DNA from: Acidobacteriota bacterium
GTDB taxonomy: Bacteria; Acidobacteriota; UBA6911; RPQK01; JADFOI01
Length of the DNA: 5,315 nt
NCBI GenBank assembly: GCA_030624355.1
Contig: JAUXKG010000209.1
Span: 1-5,315 of the forward strand
Direction of reading: 5' to 3'
Made by a program: the position numbers and the translations under genes. A model generated the notes under the pieces. It ran no database searches, had not been told where the DNA came from, and saw only the letters and a program-made list of their open reading frames with translations. Shown one piece after another: positions 1 to 5,145 of this stretch (position 1 is its first letter; the number at the start of each line of letters is the position of its first letter).

Positions 1-91
1 AGGCGTACTCGTGCAGTACGCCGAGGAGCCCAAGGCAGCACAACGCGGTCAGCGTGGATGATTGTGGCACTGCAGTAGACAATCTAGGCAT
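1..91 (-). CDS. possible 5' end of an unknown gene downstream of yggS (partial)
   Basis: An ATG on the minus strand begins eight bases after the yggS stop codon, and its frame stays open for 30 codons to the window edge. The product starts MPRLSTAVPQ and then has a short hydrophobic run (TALCCLGLLGVL) that could be a signal peptide or the start of a membrane segment. I do not recognise the protein, and too little is present to assign a family. The close spacing would make it co-transcribed with yggS. There is no convincing ribosome binding site. A perfect inverted repeat lies inside the frame near the edge, so the stretch could instead be non-coding sequence behind yggS. Confidence 0.3.
   Translation of the reverse strand, partial: MPRLSTAVPQSSTLTALCCLGLLGVLHEYA
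2..22. repeat. perfect 8-bp inverted repeat (hairpin) at window edge
   Basis: GGCGTACT at 2-9 and AGTACGCC at 15-22 are exact reverse complements separated by the five bases CGTGC. In the minus-strand direction it lies about 80 bases beyond the yggS stop, so it could be a transcript-end stem. Whether a T-run follows on that strand cannot be seen because the window ends. On the plus strand it is followed by GAGGAG, not by Ts. Confidence 0.5.
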
Positions 92-99
92 GATCCAGG

Positions 100-789
100 C
101 TAAGGCGAGCGCACTCCAAAAATGGCTGTTCCGACGCGGAGCAAAGTGGCCCCTTCCTCGATCGCAATCTGATAATCATGACTCATACCCATTGAAAGCT
201 CCTTCAGAGGCTTGTTTCGCCACTGGCCAACACCGGCCAGAATCTCTGCAAGCTGTCGAAAATAGGGACGAGAACGTTCTGCTTCTGGGTGATAGGGGGG
301 GATCGCCATCAGACCCATCAAATCCAAGCCTTCCATGGAGTCGATCAATTTGACCATTTCCGGAACTTGGGCAGGTGAAACTCCGTGTTTGTGTGTCTCT
401 TCACCTATGTTGACCTCGACAAAGACCTTCTTCACCTTTCCGAATTTCACCGCAAAGTGATTCACTTTATCGGCAATCTTGGTGCTGTCCAGGGTCTGAA
501 TGACATTGAAGAGTTGAACCGCTCGAGCTGCCTTGTTGGACTGTAACGGACCGATTAGATGCCATTCCAAATCGGGATCTGCTAACTGCGGGATCTTTTC
601 CCCAGCCTCTTGAATACGGTTCTCTCCAAACAACCTCTGTCCAGTTGCACGAGCCTTTTTTACCTGCTCTGCCGAAAATGTCTTGCTAACAGCCATCAGC
701 TGAATTTCGTCCGAGTTCCTTCCGCAGTTCAGAGCCACCCTTCGGATTTCACCCCAGACCTGTTCCAGATTCACTGCAACACTTGCCAT
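100..789 (-). CDS. yggS: YggS/PLPBP family pyridoxal 5'-phosphate homeostasis protein
   Basis: This 229-residue cytoplasmic PLP-binding protein has no known enzyme activity in its family. The family buffers free PLP and affects amino-acid and keto-acid balance. The single-domain alanine-racemase-like TIM barrel is recognisable throughout. The PLP lysine is K36 in AVSKTFS. It is followed by LFGENRIQEA (usually FGENYVQE), WHLIGPLQSNK, a KHG in the place of the usual KSG, LMGLMAIPP, and the C-terminal phosphate-binding part SMGMSHDY...RVGTAIFG. Length matches the E. coli protein (about 234). The ATG at 789 gives the standard N-terminus. An upstream in-frame ATG at 852 adds 21 atypical residues and would run across the divergent tmk promoter region. 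No Shine-Dalgarno sequence precedes 789, but a TATACT box ends seven bases upstream. The gene is divergent from tmk. Family assignment is firm. Confidence 0.95.
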   Translation of the reverse strand: MASVAVNLEQVWGEIRRVALNCGRNSDEIQLMAVSKTFSAEQVKKARATGQRLFGENRIQEAGEKIPQLADPDLEWHLIGPLQSNKAARAVQLFNVIQTLDSTKIADKVNHFAVKFGKVKKVFVEVNIGEETHKHGVSPAQVPEMVKLIDSMEGLDLMGLMAIPPYHPEAERSRPYFRQLAEILAGVGQWRNKPLKELSMGMSHDYQIAIEEGATLLRVGTAIFGVRSP

Positions 790-796
790 GAACACC

Positions 797-802
797 AGTA
801 TA
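797..802 (-). promoter_or_regulatory. candidate -10 box for yggS
   Basis: On the minus strand TATACT lies seven bases upstream of the yggS ATG. No good -35 hexamer is found 16-18 bases further upstream. If it is used, transcription would begin at or next to the start codon, giving a leaderless mRNA, which would fit the missing Shine-Dalgarno sequence. Confidence 0.35.
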
Positions 803-863
803 CCGGTTTGTTTCTGAAATGGGGCCGGCCAACCGTGGTGTCTTTCGGTCATTTCTTATGTGG

Positions 864-869
864 TAGTAT
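864..869 (+). promoter_or_regulatory. weak candidate -10 box for the tmk-holB-ricT operon
   Basis: TAGTAT lies ten bases upstream of the ATG at 880, in the short divergent region shared with yggS. The -35 position (about 841-847, TCTTTCG) is poor. The box overlaps the alternative tmk start at 868, so use of this promoter would exclude that start. Confidence 0.22.
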
Positions 870-879
870 GAGCCACAAA

Positions 880-1533
880 ATGGGGAAGTCGGTAGGAGCC
901 GGAAAGTTTGTGACCTTTGAAGGAATCGAAGGTTCCGGAAAGAGTTGTCAGTTGTTGCTCCTGGCCCAGGAACTCCGTCAAAGACAGATCCCCTTCGTTT
1001 CCACTCAGCAGCCCGGGGGAACCCCCTTTGGTAGAGAATTGCGGGAGGTTCTCTTAAGGAGTCAGGGTCCTCAACGGGAACCGCTTTCTGAGCTGCTTCT
1101 CTATCTGGCAGATCGCTTCCAGCATCTGAAGGAGATCATCGAACCTGCTTTGTCGCAAGGATGTTTGGTGATTTGCGATCGCTACCATGACGCCACCCTG
1201 GCTTATCAGGGATATGCCCGTGGCATAGGGTTTTCGACTGTCGATGCTCTGACTGAGGTGTTGCAACTCAGGATGCCTGATTTAACACTAGTACTGGATG
1301 TCGAGGTGGAGATCGGTTTGGAGCGAGCGCGCCAGAGAAATGAACGGGATCAGGCACAGGAGTGGGGCCGTTTTGAGGCCGAGGATCTGGATTTTCACCG
1401 GAAGGTCCAGGAGGCCTATAGACTGCTGGCGAAGCGTGATTCGAAGCGTGTGTTCTTGGTTGAAGCCTCGGGAACCTCCGAGCGGGTGTTTGAGGCAATC
1501 TTGTCCATTCTTGAGAGTCAAGCTGTACTCTGA
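880..1533 (+). CDS. tmk: thymidylate kinase (dTMP kinase)
   Basis: The enzyme phosphorylates dTMP to dTDP with ATP, an essential cytoplasmic step in dTTP synthesis. With the ATG at 880 it has 217 residues, close to the family norm of about 200-215. The P-loop is GIEGSGKS (residues 15-22). The DRY motif at 100-102 is followed by the dTMP-site segment AYQGYARG. LLYLADRFQH, PDLTLVLDVE and the C-terminal EDLDFHRKVQEAY also fit the family. The region before EDLDF carries several arginines, as a lid would. One oddity is STQQPGGTP near residues 41-49, where most bacterial enzymes have TREPGGT. An in-frame ATG at 868 would add four residues; neither start has a clear Shine-Dalgarno sequence. The reading frame remains open upstream to 610, but that part is antisense to yggS and unlike Tmk. 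The stop overlaps the holB start by one base (TGATG). Confidence 0.95.
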   Translation: MGKSVGAGKFVTFEGIEGSGKSCQLLLLAQELRQRQIPFVSTQQPGGTPFGRELREVLLRSQGPQREPLSELLLYLADRFQHLKEIIEPALSQGCLVICDRYHDATLAYQGYARGIGFSTVDALTEVLQLRMPDLTLVLDVEVEIGLERARQRNERDQAQEWGRFEAEDLDFHRKVQEAYRLLAKRDSKRVFLVEASGTSERVFEAILSILESQAVL

Positions 1534-2543
1534 TGAAATTGGAAAACTTCGCTGGCAATCAGAAGGCTGTGGGGCTTCTACGGCAGGGGCGGCTCCCTCA
1601 ATCCAGCCTATTCACGGGCCCGGAAGGAGTGGGAAAGAAGACCCTGGCTCTGTTACTGGCCTCCCTGGCCAACTGCAAGAATCCGAGTCGGAATGATTTA
1701 TGTGGAAGTTGCTCCTCCTGTGTGAAAGCGGCTCTGGGAAATCATCCCGACATTCTCCTTTTTCAACCGCAAAAGGATCTCATCCGCATTGAAGTGACGA
1801 GAAGGCTGTGTCGGGAAGCACAGTTCCGTCCCTTCGAAGGACGCTTGCGGTTCTTCCTCATTGATGAAGCCGAGAAGATGACCCCGGAGGCGGCTCATTC
1901 CATCCTCAAGACTCTGGAGGAGCCTCCCGAAACCTCACGTCTTGTCTTGATCACCGCCTTTCCTCAACGCTTGCTGGCGACCATTCGATCGCGCTGTCAA
2001 TCCTTTCCCTTCCGCCCCCTGGATCGTGGCCAGGTCCGAGCCTACTTGGAAGAGCATTCGGAAGCCGAAGATTTGGAGGTTCGAGCCGCTTTTTCAGAAG
2101 GGAGTATCGGTCTCGCCTTGAGACTGGACACGCAGGAGTTCGTGCAAAACCGTGATCGAATGTTGGATCTGCTGGCAGCCTGGTGTGAGCGGGAGTCGTT
2201 TGCACTGCTTTATGAGAAGTGCGAACAGCAGCCTCTGCGAACCGAACTCAAAAAGCGTGAGCAAGTCCGAAATTATGTTGACCTCCTGCAGTTGCTTCTG
2301 CAGGATTTGTATTTTCTTCAGGTGGGAACGGCTGAACGTGTTGTCAATCAGGATAGAATACAAGACTTGGATCATCTCTCGGCGAATCTGGAGTTGAATT
2401 GGGTGAGAGATTTTCTTTACCATGTGCAGGGGGTAAAATGGGATCTGGATCACTACGTCAATCCACTCATGTGTTTTGAGACCCTTTGGTTGATGAACCG
2501 CAGGAAGCCATCCGATGCTGGAAGTCTTTACAGTAAAGTTTGA
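1533..2543 (+). CDS. holB: DNA polymerase III, delta' subunit (clamp loader)
   Basis: The 336-residue AAA+ subunit belongs to the clamp loader that places the beta sliding clamp on DNA; its length matches E. coli delta' (334). The N-terminal domain has a complete Walker A, GPEGVGKKT (29-37). Next is a four-cysteine zinc module (C48, C57, C60, C63), then FFLIDEAEKMT (Walker B region, DEAE at 111-114), LKTLEEPPE, and the family SRC motif in TIRSRCQSF (153-155). The rest is a divergent helical C-terminal region as expected of delta' rather than the longer DnaX. E. coli delta' lacks a working P-loop, whereas this one looks intact, as in many other bacteria. The start overlaps the tmk stop in TGATG, implying translational coupling, and the 3' end overlaps ricT. 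The tmk-holB-ricT order matches the conserved cluster in Firmicutes and supports HolB over DnaX. Confidence 0.92.
   Translation: MKLENFAGNQKAVGLLRQGRLPQSSLFTGPEGVGKKTLALLLASLANCKNPSRNDLCGSCSSCVKAALGNHPDILLFQPQKDLIRIEVTRRLCREAQFRPFEGRLRFFLIDEAEKMTPEAAHSILKTLEEPPETSRLVLITAFPQRLLATIRSRCQSFPFRPLDRGQVRAYLEEHSEAEDLEVRAAFSEGSIGLALRLDTQEFVQNRDRMLDLLAAWCERESFALLYEKCEQQPLRTELKKREQVRNYVDLLQLLLQDLYFLQVGTAERVVNQDRIQDLDHLSANLELNWVRDFLYHVQGVKWDLDHYVNPLMCFETLWLMNRRKPSDAGSLYSKV
2502..2507 (+). promoter_or_regulatory. ribosome binding site for ricT inside holB
   Basis: AGGAAG lies seven bases before the ATG at 2515, within the last codons of holB. This fixes the ricT start and makes the 29-base overlap with holB credible. 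Confidence 0.6.
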
Positions 2544-3180
2544 GGCTGGTCGGACCTCTTCTGATTTTGTCTCACGCGCAGTTCATCTAAGAGTCGGCGA
2601 TCGGTGCATCGTCAGTACTGGCCGCGGGGTTGAACTGGGTCTGGTACTAAATGGCAGGAGAGTGGAGAATCTCGATCTGGGTGAGTCGAAAGTTCACAAG
2701 GTTCTCAGAAAAGCAACTGAACGGGATCTTTATCTTTATGAGAAAAAGAAAGACAGAGAGGTTTCCGCCTATCAGTTGTGTAAGAAGCTGATCAAAGCTC
2801 GAAAGTTGCCCATGAAACTTTCCGAGGTCGAGCACGTTTTCGACGGCAGCCGCATCATCTTCTATTTCACCGCCAACCGACGAGTTGATTTTCGGGACTT
2901 GGTGAAAACCCTAGCTGGGCAACTGAGAACTCGGATCGAAATGAGGCAGGTCGGAGCGCGCGACGAAGCCAGGTTGATTGGCGGACAAGGGTGTTGTGGT
3001 TTGGGTCAGAATTGTTCCGCCAAGTTTTTGAAAGAACTGAAGTCCGTATCTGTTCGAGCAGCCAAGGACCAGGGACTTAGTGTCAATCCGAGCCGGCTGT
3101 CAGGAATGTGTGGCCGTTTGAAATGCTGTCTGAACTACGAGCTGGGCAGTTGCGAAACTGGCCCTTGTGGGCGTACCTGA
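2515..3180 (+). CDS. ricT: PSP1-domain protein, RicT (YaaT) family
   Basis: In Bacillus subtilis RicT acts with RicA and RicF in an iron-sulfur complex that governs RNase Y-dependent mRNA processing, competence, biofilm formation and sporulation. The role in this organism is inferred only. The 221-residue protein carries the PSP1 signature: LPMKLSEVEHVFDGSRIIFY, FTANRRVDFRDLVK, TRIEMRQVGARDEARLIGG, and SVNPSRLSGMCGRLKCCLNYE. The first cysteine cluster reads GGQGCCGLGQNCS (C160, C161, C167), where family members usually have GGxGxCGRxLCC. The second cluster, C199, C204 and C205, is normal. The short tail adds C213 and C218 (GSCETGPCGRT). It is shorter than the Bacillus protein (about 275) because the tail is missing. 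It is third in the tmk-holB-ricT operon, with an AGGAAG ribosome binding site. The family call is firm, but metal binding is unproven. Confidence 0.9.
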   Translation: MLEVFTVKFEAGRTSSDFVSRAVHLRVGDRCIVSTGRGVELGLVLNGRRVENLDLGESKVHKVLRKATERDLYLYEKKKDREVSAYQLCKKLIKARKLPMKLSEVEHVFDGSRIIFYFTANRRVDFRDLVKTLAGQLRTRIEMRQVGARDEARLIGGQGCCGLGQNCSAKFLKELKSVSVRAAKDQGLSVNPSRLSGMCGRLKCCLNYELGSCETGPCGRT

Positions 3181-3201
3181 TCAGCTCTGCTTCTGCCCCT
3201 G

Positions 3202-3621
3202 CTATCTATCCGCCGCCTCCTTGAGTTTCCGAGCGCGCTTTTGAAAACTCTCGACCTCTTGAGAGGCAGGATTAGTCGCAGTAAATTGTAAGCAAACGTC
3301 GATTGCTTCGAAATAGGCCTTTCGCTTCTCCAGGGACTGGATCAATTTCTTGTAAGCTTCAGCCCATTTCCGGTCATGTCTGATGGCCTCTCGATAGCGG
3401 TTTTCGGCTGCCTCGAAGTTGTCTCGTTTGTAGTAGAAATTCCCTACCTCCACGTGCTCCCTGGCCTGGAGCGGATCGGGCAAAAAGGGAGCATCTACTG
3501 CCATCTCATCGGTGCGGTCGGCCCGAATCAAGACCGGTTTCTTGCGGCGAGTCGGCTCCTGTCCGTGCAGGGGGAGAATGAGCCCCCAAAGACAGATGAG
3601 ACATGGAAGATGTGGCGACAT
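3202..3621 (-). CDS. small exported tetratricopeptide-repeat protein
   Basis: The 139-residue product begins with a short hydrophobic segment (residues 7-18, CLICLWGLILPL) and then LHGQEP, a plausible signal-peptidase I site after G20. The mature part opens with a basic stretch (TRRKKP). Two TPR-like helical pairs follow: about 54-87, with GNFYYKRDNFEAAENRYREAI, and about 88-121, with AEAYKKLIQSLEKRKAYFEA. The C-terminus is a charged helix. The first repeat resembles the opening of BamD/YfiO-type or other envelope TPR proteins, but the protein is much too short for BamD and its function is unknown; a periplasmic scaffold role is a guess. The signal sequence has little positive charge, which weakens the export call. 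The ATG at 3621 is preferred because an in-frame TTG at 3660 coincides with a TTGACA -35 box. The gene converges on ricT and is divergent from the hfq-like gene. Confidence 0.72.
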   Translation of the reverse strand: MSPHLPCLICLWGLILPLHGQEPTRRKKPVLIRADRTDEMAVDAPFLPDPLQAREHVEVGNFYYKRDNFEAAENRYREAIRHDRKWAEAYKKLIQSLEKRKAYFEAIDVCLQFTATNPASQEVESFQKRARKLKEAADR

Positions 3622-3631
3622 CAGCACACTC

Positions 3632-3660
3632 AGCTTATTGGAGACATTGAGACTTGTCAA
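3632..3660 (-). promoter_or_regulatory. candidate promoter for the TPR gene
   Basis: On the minus strand a perfect TTGACA (-35, at 3655-3660) is followed after 17 bases by TAAGCT (-10, at 3632-3637). The -10 ends ten bases before the ATG at 3621. A start site at the usual distance would leave a leader of only a few bases, and no Shine-Dalgarno sequence is seen there. This also argues against translation starting at the TTG at 3660. Confidence 0.5.
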
Positions 3661-3727
3661 AGGTCAGCTAACAATGTTAAGCTACCCGCACATTCACTTT
3701 TCAAGTGTTTCGGCCCATATCCACTGT

Positions 3728-3733
3728 TCTAAT
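3728..3733 (+). promoter_or_regulatory. weak candidate -10 box for the hfq-like/pdxA operon
   Basis: TCTAAT matches five of six bases of the sigma-70 -10 consensus, but no good -35 lies 16-18 bases upstream. The leader to the ATG at 3788 would be roughly 45-50 bases. The 166-base gap between the divergent TPR and hfq-like starts otherwise shows only a short inverted repeat, CACTT-TTC-AAGTG, at 3694-3706. Confidence 0.25.
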
Positions 3734-3776
3734 TAGCGTGGCAGATTGATTGCTGAAGGAGAGGAATTTTTCGCGA

Positions 3777-3785
3777 GGGGAGGAG
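3777..3785 (+). promoter_or_regulatory. strong Shine-Dalgarno sequence of the hfq-like gene
   Basis: GGGGAGGAG ends two bases before the ATG at 3788, and its GGAGG core ends four bases before it. It decides the start against an in-frame TTG at 3746. The adjacent GTG at 3791 (sequence ATGGTG) has a more usual spacing of seven from GGAGG and could also serve. Confidence 0.6.
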
Positions 3786-3787
3786 TT

Positions 3788-4135
3788 ATGGTGAACCGCA
3801 AACTGATACGTCCGTCGCTTTCCGGGTTGAAAGAGCAAACACCCTCGAAGCAGACCAATGGTCAGAGAAAGCGTGTGCCTCCGGATCAAACCAGTGCCGA
3901 GCAATATTACTATTTGAAGCAGATGTCGAGCAGGACGCCGATGGTTATCAGGTTGCTGGATGGTGAGGAGATTTTTGGAATTATCGAGTGGTACGATAGA
4001 GATTGCATCAAAGTGAATCGTGAAGGGAAACCCAATTTACTGATTCCCAAGCACGTCATCAAGTATATCTACAAAGAGCATCCAGTGGTCGAGACTGCAG
4101 AAGAAGTTCTGCTTGATGCGGCCAACAGCGGGTAA
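3788..4135 (+). CDS. hfq: Hfq-like Sm-fold RNA chaperone with N-terminal extension
   Basis: Hfq forms a hexameric ring that pairs small RNAs with mRNAs; the same role is inferred here. The 115-residue product has a basic, probably disordered N-terminal extension of about 35 residues (MVNRKLIRPS...GQRKRVPP). The Sm core follows at about 38-96: helix EQYYYLKQM, Sm1 TPMVIRLLDGEEIFGIIEWYD, and Sm2 LLIPKHVIKYIYKE. K88 and H89 align with the YKH motif of E. coli Hfq, with Pro in place of its Tyr. The segment WYDRDC replaces SFDQFV, so the aromatic Phe at the proximal uridine pocket is not conserved. The C-terminal tail is short and acidic, unlike the long tail of enterobacterial Hfq. This core pattern resembles Hfq-annotated proteins I associate with Acidobacteriota. 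A strong ribosome binding site fixes the start. The 3' end overlaps pdxA by 20 bases. The Sm/Hfq fold is likely; equivalence with classical Hfq is less certain. Confidence 0.8.
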   Translation: MVNRKLIRPSLSGLKEQTPSKQTNGQRKRVPPDQTSAEQYYYLKQMSSRTPMVIRLLDGEEIFGIIEWYDRDCIKVNREGKPNLLIPKHVIKYIYKEHPVVETAEEVLLDAANSG

Positions 4136-5120
4136 GGTGGGACCAAGCCATCTCCAGGAAGGTCTCCCCGTTGTTTTCTCGATGGGTGACCCTCACGGAA
4201 TAGGTCCGGAAGTTCTCCTGAAGGCTCTCCACTCTTCTCTCGGTCAACGACGTATTCGACCGGTTATTTTCGGGGCCCCACAGTATCTTCACCAACTTCG
4301 TCGAGATTTAGCTCTTTCCTCAGAGTTGGACCATTTAGAAATGGTCTCTGTTGGTGATTACGATTACCCTCCTGACTGGGGAAAGGTGACAGCCCAGACA
4401 GGTCGCTTTGCACTGGACTGCTTGAAGGGCGCGGTCGCCCACTGTCAGGAAGAGAGTTTGCCGCTTCTTGTCACGGCACCGGTGAACAAGAAGGCACTCC
4501 ATCTGGCTGGATCGGCCATGACCGGACAAACGGAGTTGGTAGCCTCTTTTTTCCCTGAAGCCGAGCCGGTAATGGCTTTCTTCTCTGATCGATTTCACCT
4601 TCTCCTTTTGACCACCCACATCCCTTTGCGGAAAGTTCCGGAGTCGCTGAGCAGTCAGGAATTGGTTCGAAAAACAGAGGTGTTCATTGAGGCCTTGCGC
4701 GCAGTGGGAATTGATTCTCCGTCGGTGGCGGTTTGCGGTCTCAATCCCCATGCTTCTGAGGACGGTTTGTTTGGCGAGGAAGAGGAGCAGGTGCTGAAGC
4801 CAGCCTTGGACAGGTTAGCCCAAAAGTACGGTACCCGGATCGTTTCTGGTCCCTTTCCTCCTGATACCGTCTTCCGCAGGGCTGCCAGAGGAGAGTTTAA
4901 CGGGGTGGTTGCCCTGTATCATGATCAAGGTTTGATTCCCCTGAAGTTGCTGGCATTTGATACAGCCGTGAATGTGACCCTGGGACTTCCCTTGACTCGC
5001 ACCTCTCCCGATCACGGTACTGCTTTTGAGATTGCCGGACAGGGGATTGCCGACCCGGGCAGCATGATAGCGGCCCTGGACTGGGGGCTGCGATTGTCCG
5101 GTGGCCAGGCTGACAGCTGA
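4116..5120 (+). CDS. pdxA: 4-hydroxythreonine-4-phosphate dehydrogenase
   Basis: PdxA oxidises 4-phosphohydroxy-L-threonine with NAD(P)+. PdxJ then condenses the product with deoxyxylulose 5-phosphate to pyridoxine 5'-phosphate, so the gene implies the DXP-dependent vitamin B6 route. The 334-residue length matches the family (E. coli 329). Visible motifs are FSMGDPHGIGPE (21-32), VTAPVNKKAL, and the three metal-ligand histidines H168 (TTHIPL), H212 (GLNPHASE) and H269 (YHDQGLIPLK). Also present are GPFPPDTVF and the C-terminal NVTLGLPLTRTSPDHGTAFEIAG. One deviation is GQTE at 137-140, where GHTE is usual; that His contacts the substrate phosphate in E. coli. The ATG at 4116 overlaps the hfq-like gene by 20 bases. 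A TTG at 4113 and a GTG at 4137 are alternatives, and the ribosome binding site is weak, so coupling to the upstream gene is likely. Confidence 0.95.
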   Translation: MRPTAGKVGPSHLQEGLPVVFSMGDPHGIGPEVLLKALHSSLGQRRIRPVIFGAPQYLHQLRRDLALSSELDHLEMVSVGDYDYPPDWGKVTAQTGRFALDCLKGAVAHCQEESLPLLVTAPVNKKALHLAGSAMTGQTELVASFFPEAEPVMAFFSDRFHLLLLTTHIPLRKVPESLSSQELVRKTEVFIEALRAVGIDSPSVAVCGLNPHASEDGLFGEEEEQVLKPALDRLAQKYGTRIVSGPFPPDTVFRRAARGEFNGVVALYHDQGLIPLKLLAFDTAVNVTLGLPLTRTSPDHGTAFEIAGQGIADPGSMIAALDWGLRLSGGQADS

Positions 5121-5137
5121 CAGGGTTTTGATATAGT
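5110..5137 (+). promoter_or_regulatory. candidate promoter upstream of the right-edge gene
   Basis: CTGACA (5110-5115, five of six to consensus) and TATAGT (5132-5137, five of six) are separated by 16 bases and span the end of pdxA. The -10 ends eight bases before a GTG that opens a frame running off the window, again suggesting a very short or absent leader. AGGGA at 5138-5142 is only three bases from the GTG, which is close for a Shine-Dalgarno sequence. Confidence 0.45.
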
Positions 5138-5145
5138 AGGGAATT

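Noticed and set aside
790..852. Longer yggS start at the ATG at 852
   Set aside because: The extra 21 residues are unlike the family N-terminus and cross the divergent control region. The ATG at 789 gives the standard spacing to the PLP lysine (K36).
610..879. Extension of the tmk reading frame upstream to 610
   Set aside because: The extra residues do not resemble Tmk and are antisense to the well-supported yggS gene. The family N-terminus fits the start at 880 (or 868).
1014..1025. GGGGGAACCCCC inverted repeat in tmk
   Set aside because: The two-base loop cannot form a normal hairpin, and the sequence encodes the expected PGGTP motif.
2284..2305. Perfect 8-bp hairpin (TCCTGCAG, loop TTGCTT, CTGCAGGA) followed by a T-rich stretch, resembling a terminator
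   Set aside because: It lies inside holB, where the repeated Leu-Leu-Gln codons of a helix explain it, and the T-run is interrupted. A terminator here would cut off holB and ricT.
3144..3164. Imperfect hairpin (GGGCAGTT, loop GCGA, AACTGGCCC) near the ricT/TPR convergence
   Set aside because: It is within the ricT coding end, has a bulge and is not followed by a T-run, so it is not supported as a terminator.
3661..3787. Possible small RNA or riboswitch in the region between the TPR and hfq-like genes
   Set aside because: Only a 5-bp inverted repeat (3694-3706) is visible, with no terminator or known aptamer pattern, so there is no support beyond ordinary promoter DNA.
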